Part shown: positions 25,039 to 34,902 of the stretch, one piece after another | How positions within the stretch are numbered: the stretch's first letter is position 1 | Layout of the letters: each line of letters opens with the position of its first letter | DNA from: CAZXPG01 sp964643145 | GTDB taxonomy: Bacteria; Pseudomonadota; Alphaproteobacteria; Rickettsiales; Arcanibacteraceae | Direction of reading: 5' to 3' | NCBI GenBank assembly: GCA_964643145.1 | Contig: CAZXPG010000005.1 | Coordinates: forward strand, 1 to 56,006 | Length of the DNA: 56,006 nt | Notes under the pieces: generated by a model | Databases searched by the model: none | Seen by the model: the letters and a program-made list of their open reading frames with translations, nothing else | What the model was told of the DNA's origin: nothing | Program-made: the position numbers and the translations under genes

Positions 25039-26226
25039 ATGGCAATCCTTCATTGCGACCCACAGGCAAAAGCCGTAACCCTTTTAGGCTCGACAGGGTC
25101 GATAGGCAAGAATACCTTGCATATCATTGAAACGTCTGACACGGCTTTTCGAGTGGAAGCGGTGACGGCATACCGCAATGTAGCATTGCTTGCACAGCAG
25201 GCTATTCGGGTTGCTGCCAACTATGCGGTGATTGGGGATGTGGCACTCTATGGCGAACTCAAGCAGTTGCTTGCCGGCACGGGCGTGACGCCGCTCGCTG
25301 GGGAAGAGGCTGTATGTGAGGTGGCCGCTAAAGCGGTGGGTATTGTGGTGCTGGCAGTGATGGGAGCGGCGGGGTTGGCTCCAGCCATTGCCGCAATCCG
25401 GCAGGGTGCAACCCTTGCGATGGCCAATAAAGAATGTCTGGTCTGTGCAGGAGAGTTATTGATGCGTGAGGTAGTGCGTCACCAGGCTACGATTATTCCA
25501 GTAGATTCTGAACATAATGCCATTTTCCAGCTCTTTGACACGACGCATCCAGAGCAGGTGTCGCGCATCACCTTAACAGCATCGGGTGGGCCGTTCCGTA
25601 CCTTTAGCCGTGCGGAAATGCGGCAGGTTAGCCCACAGCAGGCGGTATCGCACCCGAACTGGCAGATGGGTGTCAAGATTTCTGTCGATTCGGCCACCAT
25701 GATGAATAAGGGGTTGGAACTGATTGAAGCCTATCATCTATTTCCGGTGAGTGCGGAACAGATTGATATTGTCGTGCACCCGGAATCCATCATCCACAGC
25801 CTGGTTGCTTATTGTGATGGGTCGGTGCTGGCGCAGTTGAACGAGCCGGATATGTGTGTGCCAATTGCCTATGCCCTGGCCTGGCCCAAACGGTTGCAGC
25901 TTGCCAAGCCGTTGCTTGATCTTACGCGTATTGGCCGTTTGACCTTTGAAGCCCCTGACAGCCAGCGTTTTCCGGCACTGGCACTGGCGCGTGCTGCCTT
26001 GACAGAAGGAAAATCCGCCCCTACCATCCTGAATGCGGCCAATGAAGTGGCAGTGGAATGCTTTATCCGTGAGGAAATTGGTTTCCTGGATATTGCTGCT
26101 ATTGTAGAGAAAACGCTGGCTTCCCTGCCTGCACAATCACTCTACTGTCTTGACGATGTGGTGGATGTTGATAGGGAGGCGCGGTATGTGGCACGGCAGT
26201 TTGCCTCCTCTATTACAGCCGTATAA
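25039..26226 (+). CDS. dxr: 1-deoxy-D-xylulose 5-phosphate reductoisomerase
   Basis: First committed step of the MEP isoprenoid pathway, feeding UppS. NADPH site LLGSTGSIGKNTL; MANKECLVCAG; metal and substrate residues in PVDSEHNAIFQLF, then SVDSATMMNKGLELIEA and VVHPESIIHSLV. 395 aa is standard. Start codon directly follows the cdsA stop. Confidence 0.96.
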   Translation: MAILHCDPQAKAVTLLGSTGSIGKNTLHIIETSDTAFRVEAVTAYRNVALLAQQAIRVAANYAVIGDVALYGELKQLLAGTGVTPLAGEEAVCEVAAKAVGIVVLAVMGAAGLAPAIAAIRQGATLAMANKECLVCAGELLMREVVRHQATIIPVDSEHNAIFQLFDTTHPEQVSRITLTASGGPFRTFSRAEMRQVSPQQAVSHPNWQMGVKISVDSATMMNKGLELIEAYHLFPVSAEQIDIVVHPESIIHSLVAYCDGSVLAQLNEPDMCVPIAYALAWPKRLQLAKPLLDLTRIGRLTFEAPDSQRFPALALARAALTEGKSAPTILNAANEVAVECFIREEIGFLDIAAIVEKTLASLPAQSLYCLDDVVDVDREARYVARQFASSITAV

Positions 26227-26250
26227 TTTTAAACCCAAGCAGGTGCTACC

Positions 26251-27351
26251 ATGGAATTTTTGCAACTTTTTGCCCATAACACCTTCTCTTTCATTGTCAT
26301 TATTTCGGTGATCGTGTTCATTCACGAGTTTGGGCATTACATTGTTGCCAAGTGGTGTGGGGTGCGGATTGAGATATTTTCCATCGGCTTTGGCCCGGAA
26401 CTAGTGGGCTGGACAGATGCGTCTGGTACGCGCTGGAAAATCAGCGCCTTGCCGCTGGGGGGCTATGTCAAGATGTTTGGAGATAGCAACGCTGCCAGTG
26501 CCCCCGATCAGGCCAAGCTTGCACTGATGAGCGAGGAGGATAAGTGCTATGCTTTCCACACCAAACCTCTCAGCCGGAAAATGGCGGTGGTGGCAGCGGG
26601 GCCATTATTTAACCTGCTCTCGGCGGTGTTGATTTTTACCTGGATGTTCAGTTGGTATGGCAAGCCTTTTGCCATGCCGGAAGTCACACAGGTGATTGCA
26701 GGCAGCCCAGCTGAGAACGCCGGTGTACAGGTGGGCGATGTGGTGGTATCGATTGATGGCGAACCGATTGAAAGTTTTGCTGATATCCAGCGCATGATTG
26801 CTCCTAACCCAGAAAAACGTTTTACCTTTGTATTGCGGCATGATATCGAAGAACGTACCGTGTTGCTCACCCCCATGACGCAAGAACAGACCGATATGTT
26901 TGGCAATAAGGTAAAGCTGGGGTTGGTAGGGATTGCCTCGGCTAAAATGGTTTACAAGAAAGAGCCCCTACACGAGGCATTCATCAATGCCTTCCAGGAA
27001 ACAGCGCGTATTTCCTGGGCAATGCTGGTAGGGGTGGGGGAAATGGTTACCGGCAAGCGCAGTGTGGAAGAATTGGGTGGGCCGATAAAAATTGCGGAAT
27101 ATTCAGGAAAATCAACTAGCAATGGCATGCAAATGGTGCTATGGTTTGTTGCCTTGTTATCAATCAACCTGGGGCTGGTGAATCTTTTTCCGATTCCGGT
27201 ACTTGACGGCGGGCATTTAATGTATTACGCCATTGAGGCAGTGCGTGGGCGGCCAGTTGCCGAAAAGTTCCAGCATTACAGTTATCGCATTGGGGCGTTG
27301 TTCCTGATGGCACTAATGGCGTTTTCGTTAATCAATGATATACGGCACTGA
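26251..27351 (+). CDS. rseP: Site-2 intramembrane zinc protease RseP
   Basis: Cleaves membrane-bound anti-sigma factors and signal-peptide remnants. The zinc motif HEFGH lies in the first span (VFIHEFGHYIVAKWCGVRIE), and the third ligand Asp in NLFPIPVLDGGHLMYYAIEA. One PDZ domain is visible (VIAGSPAENAGVQVGDVVVS). At 366 aa it has a single PDZ, where E. coli RseP (450 aa) has two, as is common in alphaproteobacteria. Position between dxr and bamA is conserved. Confidence 0.95.
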   Translation: MEFLQLFAHNTFSFIVIISVIVFIHEFGHYIVAKWCGVRIEIFSIGFGPELVGWTDASGTRWKISALPLGGYVKMFGDSNAASAPDQAKLALMSEEDKCYAFHTKPLSRKMAVVAAGPLFNLLSAVLIFTWMFSWYGKPFAMPEVTQVIAGSPAENAGVQVGDVVVSIDGEPIESFADIQRMIAPNPEKRFTFVLRHDIEERTVLLTPMTQEQTDMFGNKVKLGLVGIASAKMVYKKEPLHEAFINAFQETARISWAMLVGVGEMVTGKRSVEELGGPIKIAEYSGKSTSNGMQMVLWFVALLSINLGLVNLFPIPVLDGGHLMYYAIEAVRGRPVAEKFQHYSYRIGALFLMALMAFSLINDIRH

Positions 27352-27382
27352 GCCAAATATATTATCAAAAGGTTGTTCCTGT

Positions 27383-29659
27383 ATGCAGCGCATTTGTCTT
27401 TCCTTTCTTGTAACCGTGCTGGTGCTTTTCTTTGGCCTGCCGCTTCAGGCGGCGGATGCTCCTGCTAACGCACATACTATTGTGGTTGAGGGGAATGAGC
27501 GCGTGGAAGAGTCAACGATACGTTCCTATATTACCCTCTCTGATTACGCGCCTGTTACGCGCCAGAAGATAGATGCATCGCTGAAGCAGCTTTATTCTAC
27601 CGGCTTGTTTGCCAATGTCGAGATTATTCCGCAAGGGAGCAAGGTGGTGATTAAAGTCACGGAAAATCCCGTGGTTGGCCAGATTGCCTTTGAAGGCAAT
27701 AAGCGCATCAAGCGGGAAGACTTAGCGGCAGAAATCAGCCTAAAGGAACGCTCGCTCTATACCAAAGAGCGTCTGCAAAATGATACGAACCGTATCCTCG
27801 ATATTTACCATAAAAGCGGGCGTTTTTCCGCCATGGTAACACCCAAAATCATCACCTTACCGCAAAATCGGGTGAATGTGGTGTTTGAAATTGATGAAGG
27901 GGAGAAAACCACCATTAAGAAAATTTTCTTTGTCGGCAACACCCATTTCAGCGACCAGAAACTGGCATCATTGCTCAATACTAAAGAAGCACGCTGGTAT
28001 CGTTTCTTTACCAGTAACGATACGTACGATCCTGACCGGGTAGATTTTGATAAGGAATTACTGCGGAAATTCTACAGTTCACGTGGCTATGCCGATTTCC
28101 GTGTGGTGTCTGCGGTAGCAGAACTGACACCAGAACATGATGCTTTCCTGCTGACTTTCACCTTGGAAGAAGGGCCAAAATATAATTTCAGCACCATCCA
28201 TGTGGAAAGTGAACTGGAAAAAGTGCAGGTTGACACGGTGAAGAAGCGGCTGAAAACGGTGCAGGGCGATATATTTAATGAAGAGCAGGTGGATGAAAGC
28301 ATTGATGTAATCACCACCTATTTGGGCGATCTTGGCTATGCATTTGTTGATATTGAGCCAGAGTTCACCCGTCATCCGGAAAAAAATACGATTGATATAC
28401 GTTACCTGATTAAGGAAGGAAGGAAGATGTATATTAACCGGATTAATGTTACCGGCAATGTCCGTACGCTGGATAAAGTAATCCGCCGTGAATTCCGCTT
28501 TGCCGAAGGTGATCCCTATAATGCCGCGCAGATTAGACGCTCGGAGCAGCGTATCCGTAACCTTGGCTTCTTTGAGAAAGTAGAGCTAACCACAACGCGC
28601 ACCCAATCACCCGACAAGGTGGATATTAATGTGAATATCCAGGAGAAATCGACGGGTGAAATCAACTTTGGTGCTGGCTATTCTACCACCGATGGGGCGT
28701 TGGTGAATGCAGGTATCCGCGAGCGTAACCTGCTTGGAAAAGGCCAGGATTTGCGGTTTGATATCACACGGGCGCAGAAGCGCACCGATGGCCGCATCAG
28801 CTTTACCGAGCCGTATTTTATGGATAAAGATATCGCTGCTGGGTTTGACCTGTTCAGTGTCAGCACCAACCGCGAGACGGAAAGTTCCTATAAAAGTGAA
28901 TCAGCCGGAATAGTGACGCGTGCCTCCTATGATCTCACCGAATATTTACGCCATTCCGTGCGCTACTCGTTAAAAACCGATGATATTACTGATGTATCTG
29001 AGGATAGTTCTTTTTATATTAAAGAACAGGAAGGGCAGAATACCACCTCGCTTATTGGTGATACGTTCCTCTATGATAAACGCAACAGCACCATTAACCC
29101 GACCAAAGGCTATTATTTCAAGCTGAACCAGGATCTCGCCGGGCTAGGGGGAGATTCTAAATTCCTGCGTCATGAGGTGCGCGCCGGTTATTTCCTGCCG
29201 GTGCTGCGTGATGATGTGATATTGCAACTTACCGCTAATGGGGGCTATATTGTTGGCTTGAACAATACTGATGTGCGGATTAACGAGCGTTTCTTCTTAG
29301 GGGGAGACGATCTGCGTGGTTTCAAAACGGCAGGGGTGGGCCCACGTGATAGCTTAACCAGCGATGCGCTGGGGGGGAATAGCTACTATTTAGGCTCTGT
29401 AGAACTGCATTTTCCACTTGGCTTACCAGAAGAACTCGATTTCTCTGGTGTGCTATTTACCGATGTGGGAAGCCTATGGGATACAGATTCTTCCGGCAGC
29501 AATATTCTTGATGAAAATTCTCCGCGTGTTTCGGTAGGAACAGGGGTGTCTTGGGGGTCGCCTGTTGGGCCCATCCGTATTGACATTGGTTTCCCTATTA
29601 TGAAAAAAAGTTATGATCGTACACAACAAATTAGATTCAGTTTTGGAACGAGGTTTTAA
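27383..29659 (+). CDS. bamA: Outer-membrane protein assembly factor BamA
   Basis: Omp85 insertase. Signal peptide to about AAD, then five POTRA domains (IVVEGNERVEESTIRSYITL, VGQIAFEGNKRIKREDL, TIKKIFFVGNTHFSDQKL and so on), and a 16-strand barrel with GAGYSTTDGALVNAGIRERN, RGFKTAGVGPRD and the C-terminal FSFGTRF. I chose ATG 27383 (758 aa); the longer open frame starts inside rseP. The following gene is the periplasmic chaperone OmpH/Skp, a functional partner. Confidence 0.97.
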   Translation: MQRICLSFLVTVLVLFFGLPLQAADAPANAHTIVVEGNERVEESTIRSYITLSDYAPVTRQKIDASLKQLYSTGLFANVEIIPQGSKVVIKVTENPVVGQIAFEGNKRIKREDLAAEISLKERSLYTKERLQNDTNRILDIYHKSGRFSAMVTPKIITLPQNRVNVVFEIDEGEKTTIKKIFFVGNTHFSDQKLASLLNTKEARWYRFFTSNDTYDPDRVDFDKELLRKFYSSRGYADFRVVSAVAELTPEHDAFLLTFTLEEGPKYNFSTIHVESELEKVQVDTVKKRLKTVQGDIFNEEQVDESIDVITTYLGDLGYAFVDIEPEFTRHPEKNTIDIRYLIKEGRKMYINRINVTGNVRTLDKVIRREFRFAEGDPYNAAQIRRSEQRIRNLGFFEKVELTTTRTQSPDKVDINVNIQEKSTGEINFGAGYSTTDGALVNAGIRERNLLGKGQDLRFDITRAQKRTDGRISFTEPYFMDKDIAAGFDLFSVSTNRETESSYKSESAGIVTRASYDLTEYLRHSVRYSLKTDDITDVSEDSSFYIKEQEGQNTTSLIGDTFLYDKRNSTINPTKGYYFKLNQDLAGLGGDSKFLRHEVRAGYFLPVLRDDVILQLTANGGYIVGLNNTDVRINERFFLGGDDLRGFKTAGVGPRDSLTSDALGGNSYYLGSVELHFPLGLPEELDFSGVLFTDVGSLWDTDSSGSNILDENSPRVSVGTGVSWGSPVGPIRIDIGFPIMKKSYDRTQQIRFSFGTRF

Positions 29660-30250
29660 ATGACATATTATAAATATTGCCTAGTGTTAATCATGGCATG
29701 GTTAATGCCATTTTCGGTGCATGCAGCAGCAGTAGCGGCGGCAACTGATAGTGCCAGTATTGCTGTAGTGGATGTGCAGCAGGTGGTGAAGAACTCGCTG
29801 GCGGCTAAGGATGTGAGTGCCCAGATTGAAAAGAAGCGTGTTGCCCATCAAGCCGAAATTGCCAAGCAGGAAGAGAGCCTGGAAAAACAGAAGCAGGAAC
29901 TGAGTAAACAGCGTGCTGTGCTTTCTCCGGAAGCCTTTGAGGAAAAGGTAAAGACATTTAAAGCACAAGTAGCGGATGTGCAGCGTGATGTGCAGCGTCG
30001 CCGTTCTGAACTTGACCGTATTTATACTAATGCTTTGTCTGAAATTCAGAAATCCGTCTATGCGATTATCTCGAAACTTTCAGAGGAGCGTGGCTTTGTG
30101 ATTGCGATTCCTACATCACAAATCCTCTTTGCCAAAAAAGAACTGGATATTTCCGATGAGGTGCTGAAGCGGCTGAATGTGCAGTTGCCTAAAATTCCCC
30201 TTCCTGCCACCGAGAAAACCGATAAAGAAACCCCTAAGAAGGCAAAATAG
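29660..30250 (+). CDS. OmpH/Skp-family periplasmic chaperone
   Basis: 196 aa with an N-terminal signal peptide (LVLIMAWLMPFSVHAAA). IAVVDVQQVVKNSLAAKDVS is followed by a long Lys/Glu/Gln coiled coil (the Skp tentacles) and FVIAIPTSQILFAKKELDIS. It carries unfolded outer-membrane proteins to BamA. Abuts bamA with no gap; 3 bases before lpxD. The C-terminal tail KTDKETPKKAK is basic. Confidence 0.9.
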   Translation: MTYYKYCLVLIMAWLMPFSVHAAAVAAATDSASIAVVDVQQVVKNSLAAKDVSAQIEKKRVAHQAEIAKQEESLEKQKQELSKQRAVLSPEAFEEKVKTFKAQVADVQRDVQRRRSELDRIYTNALSEIQKSVYAIISKLSEERGFVIAIPTSQILFAKKELDISDEVLKRLNVQLPKIPLPATEKTDKETPKKAK

Positions 30251-30253
30251 TCA

Positions 30254-31276
30254 ATGGTAGATAGTCGTTTTTTTACATCATCTGGGCCTTTTACGGTGGG
30301 GGAACTTGCTGCGCTTAGTGGAGCAACACTGGTGGCCGGTGCTGACCCTGGCCAGATAGTGGAGGGCCCCGCCCCGCTTGATCAGGCGGAAGAATGCCAT
30401 ATCAGTTTTTTGAGCAATAAGAAATATGTGGCAGATTTCAACACCAGCAAGGCAGGGGTGTGTGTAGTCGAGCCCGCTTACGTGGAACAGGCGCCGGCAG
30501 GGATGGTGCTGCTTGTTACCCCTAACCCCTATGCGGCGTTTGCCCGTATCAGTAGTGTTTTTTTTCCACCGGAATCGTCTTCTGCCACCGCTATTGCCCC
30601 TACTGCCCGTATCGATGAAACAGCTATTATTGGCGAGAATTGTACTATCGCTGATTATGTGGTGATTGGTGCCGGTGTTCAGATTGGCGCAGGTTCTATC
30701 GTTGGTGCCCATACGGTGATTGACAAGAGCGTCATTATCGGAAATGATTGTTACATTAAAAGCAATGTAACGCTCAGCCATACTATCATTGGTCACCACG
30801 CTTTGATCCATCCGGGTGTGCGTATCGGACAGGATGGATTCGGCTTTGCCTTTGATAAGGGCGTACATGTGAAAGTGCCGCAGCTTGGCCGGGTGATTAT
30901 TGGCGACCATGTCGAGATTGGTGCCAATAGCTGTATTGACCGAGGTGCTGGGCCAGATACAGTGATTGGTGATGGCACCAAGATTGATAATCTGGTGCAG
31001 ATTGGCCATAATGTGGTGCTTGGTAAAGGCTGTATCATCGTATCGCAGGTGGGGATTGCGGGTAGCACCGTGCTTGGCGATTATGTGGTGGCTGGTGGGC
31101 AAGTTGGGATTGCTGGGCATTTGACGGTGGGTTCGGGCGCGCAGATTGCCGCTCAAAGTGGCATCGCCCAGGATGTTGCCCCGAACGCAAAACTGGGAGG
31201 AAGCCCCGCTATACCTATACGGGAGTGGCACCGCCAGACGGTGATGCTTAAACATCTGGCAAAAACAAAAAAATAA
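30254..31276 (+). CDS. lpxD: UDP-3-O-acylglucosamine N-acyltransferase
   Basis: Third step of lipid A synthesis, N-acylating UDP-3-O-acyl-GlcN. The N-terminal uridine-binding domain (EECHISFLSNKKYVADF) precedes a left-handed beta helix of hexapeptide repeats (AIIGENCTIADYVVIGAGVQ). The catalytic His area is LIHPGVRIGQDGFGFAFDKG, and C-terminal helices end KHLAKTKK. 340 aa is normal. Part of the lpx run. Confidence 0.96.
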   Translation: MVDSRFFTSSGPFTVGELAALSGATLVAGADPGQIVEGPAPLDQAEECHISFLSNKKYVADFNTSKAGVCVVEPAYVEQAPAGMVLLVTPNPYAAFARISSVFFPPESSSATAIAPTARIDETAIIGENCTIADYVVIGAGVQIGAGSIVGAHTVIDKSVIIGNDCYIKSNVTLSHTIIGHHALIHPGVRIGQDGFGFAFDKGVHVKVPQLGRVIIGDHVEIGANSCIDRGAGPDTVIGDGTKIDNLVQIGHNVVLGKGCIIVSQVGIAGSTVLGDYVVAGGQVGIAGHLTVGSGAQIAAQSGIAQDVAPNAKLGGSPAIPIREWHRQTVMLKHLAKTKK

Positions 31277-31292
31277 TATTATAGTCACTATT

Positions 31293-31751
31293 ATGAATAG
31301 CTTAACTACGACAGAGATGATTGATATTACGTCAATTATGAAAATGATCCCCCATCGCTACCCGTTCCTACTGATTGACCGGGTGGTGGATGTGGTGCCG
31401 GATAGTTCGGCTACCGGCATTAAAAATGTGACCTTTAATGAGCCGCATTTCATGGGGCATTTCCCCAGTAAGCCCATTATGCCAGGTGTGCTGATTATTG
31501 AAGCCATGGCGCAGACCTCAGCAGTGTTGGTAGTAAAGACGCTTGGAGAAGATACGGAAGGGAAACTCGTTTATTTCATGTCAGTAGAGAATGCCCGTTT
31601 CCGCAAGCCGGTTACACCAGGGGATACGATGTATATCCATGTGACAAAGGAACGTAACCGTGGCAATGTCTGGCGGTTTACCTCTGAAGCAAAAGTGGAT
31701 GGTGTACGGGTAGCGGAAGCGACATTTACGGCTATGATAATGGATAAATAA
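31293..31751 (+). CDS. fabZ: 3-hydroxyacyl-ACP dehydratase
   Basis: Hot-dog fold dehydratase of type II fatty acid synthesis. Catalytic block PHRYPFLLIDRVVDV and GHFPSKPIMPGVLIIEAMAQ with the conserved His and Glu. 152 aa. It sits between lpxD and lpxA, as usual, linking fatty acid and lipid A supply. Confidence 0.97.
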   Translation: MNSLTTTEMIDITSIMKMIPHRYPFLLIDRVVDVVPDSSATGIKNVTFNEPHFMGHFPSKPIMPGVLIIEAMAQTSAVLVVKTLGEDTEGKLVYFMSVENARFRKPVTPGDTMYIHVTKERNRGNVWRFTSEAKVDGVRVAEATFTAMIMDK

Positions 31752-31764
31752 TAAAGAATAAAGA

Positions 31765-32574
31765 ATGGCAACAACTATACACCCTACCGCACTTGTGGAA
31801 CCAGGAGCCAAACTTGGTGAAAATGTGCAAATTGGCCCTTTTTGTACGGTAGGGGCGCACGTGTCTTTAGGTGATGGGGTGATCCTTAAATCCCATATCA
31901 GTATTGATGGGTGTACCACGATTGGTGAACATACCGAAATTTTTCCCTTTGCTGCGCTTGGCCATGCACCGCAGGATAAAAAATATCGGGGCGAGGCGTC
32001 CGAGCTGCGTATTGGCAGCCATAATGTCATCCGTGAATATACCACCATGAATCCTGGTACGGAAGGTGGTGGCATGATTACCCGTGTGGGAGACCGCTGC
32101 CTGTTTATGGCCTCAACCCATGTTGCCCATGATTGTAAGGTGGGTGATCATGTGATTTTGGCGAATAATGCCACCCTTGCTGGTCATGTCGAAGTGGGGG
32201 ATTATGCGATTATCGGTGGCCTGTCAGGTGTGCATCAGTTTGTCCGTATTGGCCATCATGCAATGATTGGTGGTATGTCAGGCGTTGAGGCAGATGTTAT
32301 CCCTTATGGGATAACGATGGGAGAACGTGCTTCACTTTCCGGCCTCAACATGATTGGCCTGAAGCGAGGCGGCGTTGATAAAGCAGCCATCCATGCGTTG
32401 CGCCATGCCTATCGTGAGATTTTCGCTAGTGATAATGACTATTCATTTGCCGAACGGATTGCGCAGGTGGCGGAACATTTCAACGATATGCCGCATGTAA
32501 TGGAGGTGGTTGGTTTCTTGCAATCTCATACTTCCCGTGCGATCTGTAAACCTAAGACCCAGGACGCTTCGTAA
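31765..32574 (+). CDS. lpxA: UDP-N-acetylglucosamine acyltransferase
   Basis: First step of lipid A synthesis. Hexapeptide-repeat beta helix starting IHPTALVEPGAKLGENVQIG; catalytic His region ASTHVAHDCKVGDHVILANN; GHVEVGDYAIIGGLSGVHQF; a C-terminal helical domain (HALRHAYREIFA). 269 aa. lpxI follows after 4 bases. Confidence 0.97.
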   Translation: MATTIHPTALVEPGAKLGENVQIGPFCTVGAHVSLGDGVILKSHISIDGCTTIGEHTEIFPFAALGHAPQDKKYRGEASELRIGSHNVIREYTTMNPGTEGGGMITRVGDRCLFMASTHVAHDCKVGDHVILANNATLAGHVEVGDYAIIGGLSGVHQFVRIGHHAMIGGMSGVEADVIPYGITMGERASLSGLNMIGLKRGGVDKAAIHALRHAYREIFASDNDYSFAERIAQVAEHFNDMPHVMEVVGFLQSHTSRAICKPKTQDAS

Positions 32575-32578
32575 GATT

Positions 32579-33406
32579 ATGACAGCCTCGTTCCCTGCCC
32601 CGAAACTTGGTATTATTGCAGGCAGTGGTGATTTACCTGAACGTATTATTGCTACCACGGCTAATGCTGGTCGTGAGATGTTTGTGGTGGCGTTTGAGGG
32701 CGAAACCAATGCCCCTTCCATTGCGCATGTGCCGCATGTGCGGTTGCATCTGGGCAATATCGGCAAAGTAGTTGCTAAACTCCGCAGTGAGAAGGTGCAG
32801 GAGGTGGTCCTGGCCGGCCGGGTGGGGCGCCCTAACCTTTCTGAACTCAAGCTTGATTTTGGTGGTATTCGCCTGCTTGCCCGTATTCGTAAAGCCAAAG
32901 TCTATGGAGATAATGCCATTTTCTCTACCATTGTATCTTATTTGGAAGAGCTTGGTTTCACGGTAATAGGTGCGGAGCAAATTCTGGAAGGGTTGTTGGC
33001 GACAGCCGGGCCGATGGGGGAATTAACGCCCGATGCTGTGGCTAAAGGTGATATTGACATTGGTGCGCGTGTTGCCACTATAATCGGTAATCTTGATATT
33101 GGTCAGGCCGTTATTGTGCAGCAGGGGGTGGTGCTCGGCGTCGAGGCGATTGAAGGAACCGACGCGCTGATGAAACGCTGTGCTTTCTTGCAGCGTGAAG
33201 GGAAGGGCGGTGTGCTGGTGAAAATGAAAAAACCCACTCAGGATGCACGTATTGATCTGCCTGCCATTGGCGTCACCACCATTGAAAATGCCTATGCAGC
33301 GGGTTTGCGTGGTATTGCGGTGCAGGCGGGCGGTGCGCTGGTGATTGATCGGGAGAAAGTGGTAGAAAAAGCCAACAGCTTAGGATTGTTCCTGGTTGGA
33401 GTGTAG
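32579..33406 (+). CDS. lpxI: UDP-2,3-diacylglucosamine pyrophosphatase LpxI
   Basis: Fourth step of lipid A synthesis in bacteria that lack LpxH. N-terminal KLGIIAGSGDLPERII; RVGRPNLSELKLDFGG; C-terminal catalytic domain with KGDIDIGARVATIIGNLDIG, VLGVEAIEGTDALMKRC and GGVLVKMKKPTQDARIDLP (metal-binding Asp). ATG 32579 gives 275 aa; a longer open frame overlaps lpxA without support. The lpxB start follows at once. Confidence 0.94.
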   Translation: MTASFPAPKLGIIAGSGDLPERIIATTANAGREMFVVAFEGETNAPSIAHVPHVRLHLGNIGKVVAKLRSEKVQEVVLAGRVGRPNLSELKLDFGGIRLLARIRKAKVYGDNAIFSTIVSYLEELGFTVIGAEQILEGLLATAGPMGELTPDAVAKGDIDIGARVATIIGNLDIGQAVIVQQGVVLGVEAIEGTDALMKRCAFLQREGKGGVLVKMKKPTQDARIDLPAIGVTTIENAYAAGLRGIAVQAGGALVIDREKVVEKANSLGLFLVGV

Positions 33407-34558
33407 ATGCATATATTTCTGATAGCAGGTGAAGCTTCTGGGGATAATTTAGGCGGTAAACTGATGGCGGCGTTGAAGCATGAATCTGCTCACCCCCTGA
33501 CGTTCAGCGGTGTTGGTGGAGAGCGGATGCAGGAGCAGGGCCTCAAGAGCTTGTTCCCTATGCGTGAACTTTCCATTATGGGCTTTGCCGAGATTATTCC
33601 CCATATTCCGCATTTGCTTGGTCGTATTCGTGAAACCGCTGAAGCGATCAAGCAGCAGCGGCCCGATGTGGTGGTGACGATTGATGCGCCCGAATTTTCC
33701 TTCCGGGTGGTGAAGAAATTACAGGGGAGTGGTATTCCCTGCATCCATTATGTGGCGCCTTCAGTTTGGGCATACCGCCCGAAGCGTGCCGCTAAAATTG
33801 CCAAACTCTACAGCCACCTGCTGGCACTGTTACCGTTTGAACCGCCCTATTTTGAAAAAGAAGGCCTGCCATGCAGCTTTATTGGCCATTCGATTATTGA
33901 GGATAGCAAGCACCAGGGCGATGCGGAACGTCTCCGGCAGACCCATCTGCTTGCGCCGGATGCGCCACTATTATGTGTGATGCCGGGCAGCAGGAGAAGC
34001 GAACTGACGCGCCTGTGGCCGGTGTTTGCCGAAACGCTGACCCGCCTAAAAACACGGCAGCCGGAGTTGGGCGTGGTGATCCCCACTATTCCAGCACTGG
34101 TTGAGACGCTAACCCCGCTGGTTGCAGCACTACCCTTTCCTGTGATAGTGACCACGACTCCGGAAGATAAGCAGGATGCCTATGCGGCAAGCACGGTGGC
34201 CCTGGCCAAGTCTGGTACGAACACGTTGGAACTGGGGCTGGCCAATGTACCAATGGTGGTGGCCTATAAAGTGAAGCCGTTTTCTGCCTGGCTGGCTAAA
34301 CGGCTGCTACAGATTCCCTATGTCAGTCTGGTGAACCTGATTGAGAAGCGGGAAGTGATCCCAGAATATTTGCAGGAAAATTGCACGCCTGCAAAGCTGG
34401 AAGCCGCACTATGTGCGTTGCTTCAATCAGAAGAGAAACGCCATGCCCAGCAACAGGGCATTCATCATGCGCTGCTACAGCTTGGTCTGGGGCAAAGCTG
34501 CCCCCCGAGTGTAAGGGCGGCGCAGGTGGTGCTGGGGGTGGCGGATGCTTCAAAATAG
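33407..34558 (+). CDS. lpxB: Lipid A disaccharide synthase
   Basis: Glycosyltransferase (family 19) joining UDP-2,3-diacyl-GlcN and lipid X. Begins IFLIAGEASGDNLGGKLM; PELSIMGFAEIIPHIPHLL-like block (RELSIMGFAEIIPHI); HYVAPSVWAYRPKRAAKIA; CVMPGSRRSEL; AKSGTNTLELGLANVPMVVA. 383 aa. Last gene of the lpx run; the brnT promoter follows 29 bases after the stop. Confidence 0.96.
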   Translation: MHIFLIAGEASGDNLGGKLMAALKHESAHPLTFSGVGGERMQEQGLKSLFPMRELSIMGFAEIIPHIPHLLGRIRETAEAIKQQRPDVVVTIDAPEFSFRVVKKLQGSGIPCIHYVAPSVWAYRPKRAAKIAKLYSHLLALLPFEPPYFEKEGLPCSFIGHSIIEDSKHQGDAERLRQTHLLAPDAPLLCVMPGSRRSELTRLWPVFAETLTRLKTRQPELGVVIPTIPALVETLTPLVAALPFPVIVTTTPEDKQDAYAASTVALAKSGTNTLELGLANVPMVVAYKVKPFSAWLAKRLLQIPYVSLVNLIEKREVIPEYLQENCTPAKLEAALCALLQSEEKRHAQQQGIHHALLQLGLGQSCPPSVRAAQVVLGVADASK

Positions 34559-34587
34559 CCAAAACCGCTTGCAGAACCATCGCCATA

Positions 34588-34616
34588 TTGACATTTGTAA
34601 ATACATAAATTATTAT
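34588..34616 (+). promoter_or_regulatory. Promoter of brnTA, predicting a leaderless mRNA
   Basis: A perfect TTGACA (34588-34593) and TATTAT (34611-34616) are separated by 17 bases. The expected transcription start is at about 34623, one base before the brnT ATG, and no ribosome site is present. Inverted AT-rich segments within the spacer (ATTTGTAAAT) could be the operator for the antitoxin. Confidence 0.65.
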
Positions 34617-34623
34617 ATTATCA

Positions 34624-34902
34624 ATGAAATTTGAATGGGATGAGCCTAAAAACCAGGCAAACATTAACAAACACGGTATTAGTTTTGAACGTGCTATTAC
34701 CATTTTTGCTGGAACGATAATTTCCGCGCCAGACATACGCTATGATTATGGGGAGTCGCGTGAGGTTACTATAGGTATGATGGACGATTGCGTTATTATT
34801 GTGGTTGTGCATACCGATCGCCAAGGTGTTATCCGTATCATCTCAGCGCGTCCTGCCAATCGTAAAGAGAGGGAGAAATATTATGGCTATATCCAAAGGT
34901 GA
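34624..34902 (+). CDS. brnT: BrnT-family toxin (type II toxin-antitoxin)
   Basis: RelE-fold ribonuclease that stops translation. The 92 aa protein begins MKFEWDEPKNQANINKHGIS, the BrnT hallmark, followed by YDYGESREVTIGMMDDCVII, VVHTDRQGVIRIISARPANR and KEREKYYG with the family's basic catalytic residues. The 3' end overlaps the brnA start by 20 bases, and toxin-first order is normal for BrnTA. The sequence looks intact. Confidence 0.93.
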   Translation: MKFEWDEPKNQANINKHGISFERAITIFAGTIISAPDIRYDYGESREVTIGMMDDCVIIVVVHTDRQGVIRIISARPANRKEREKYYGYIQR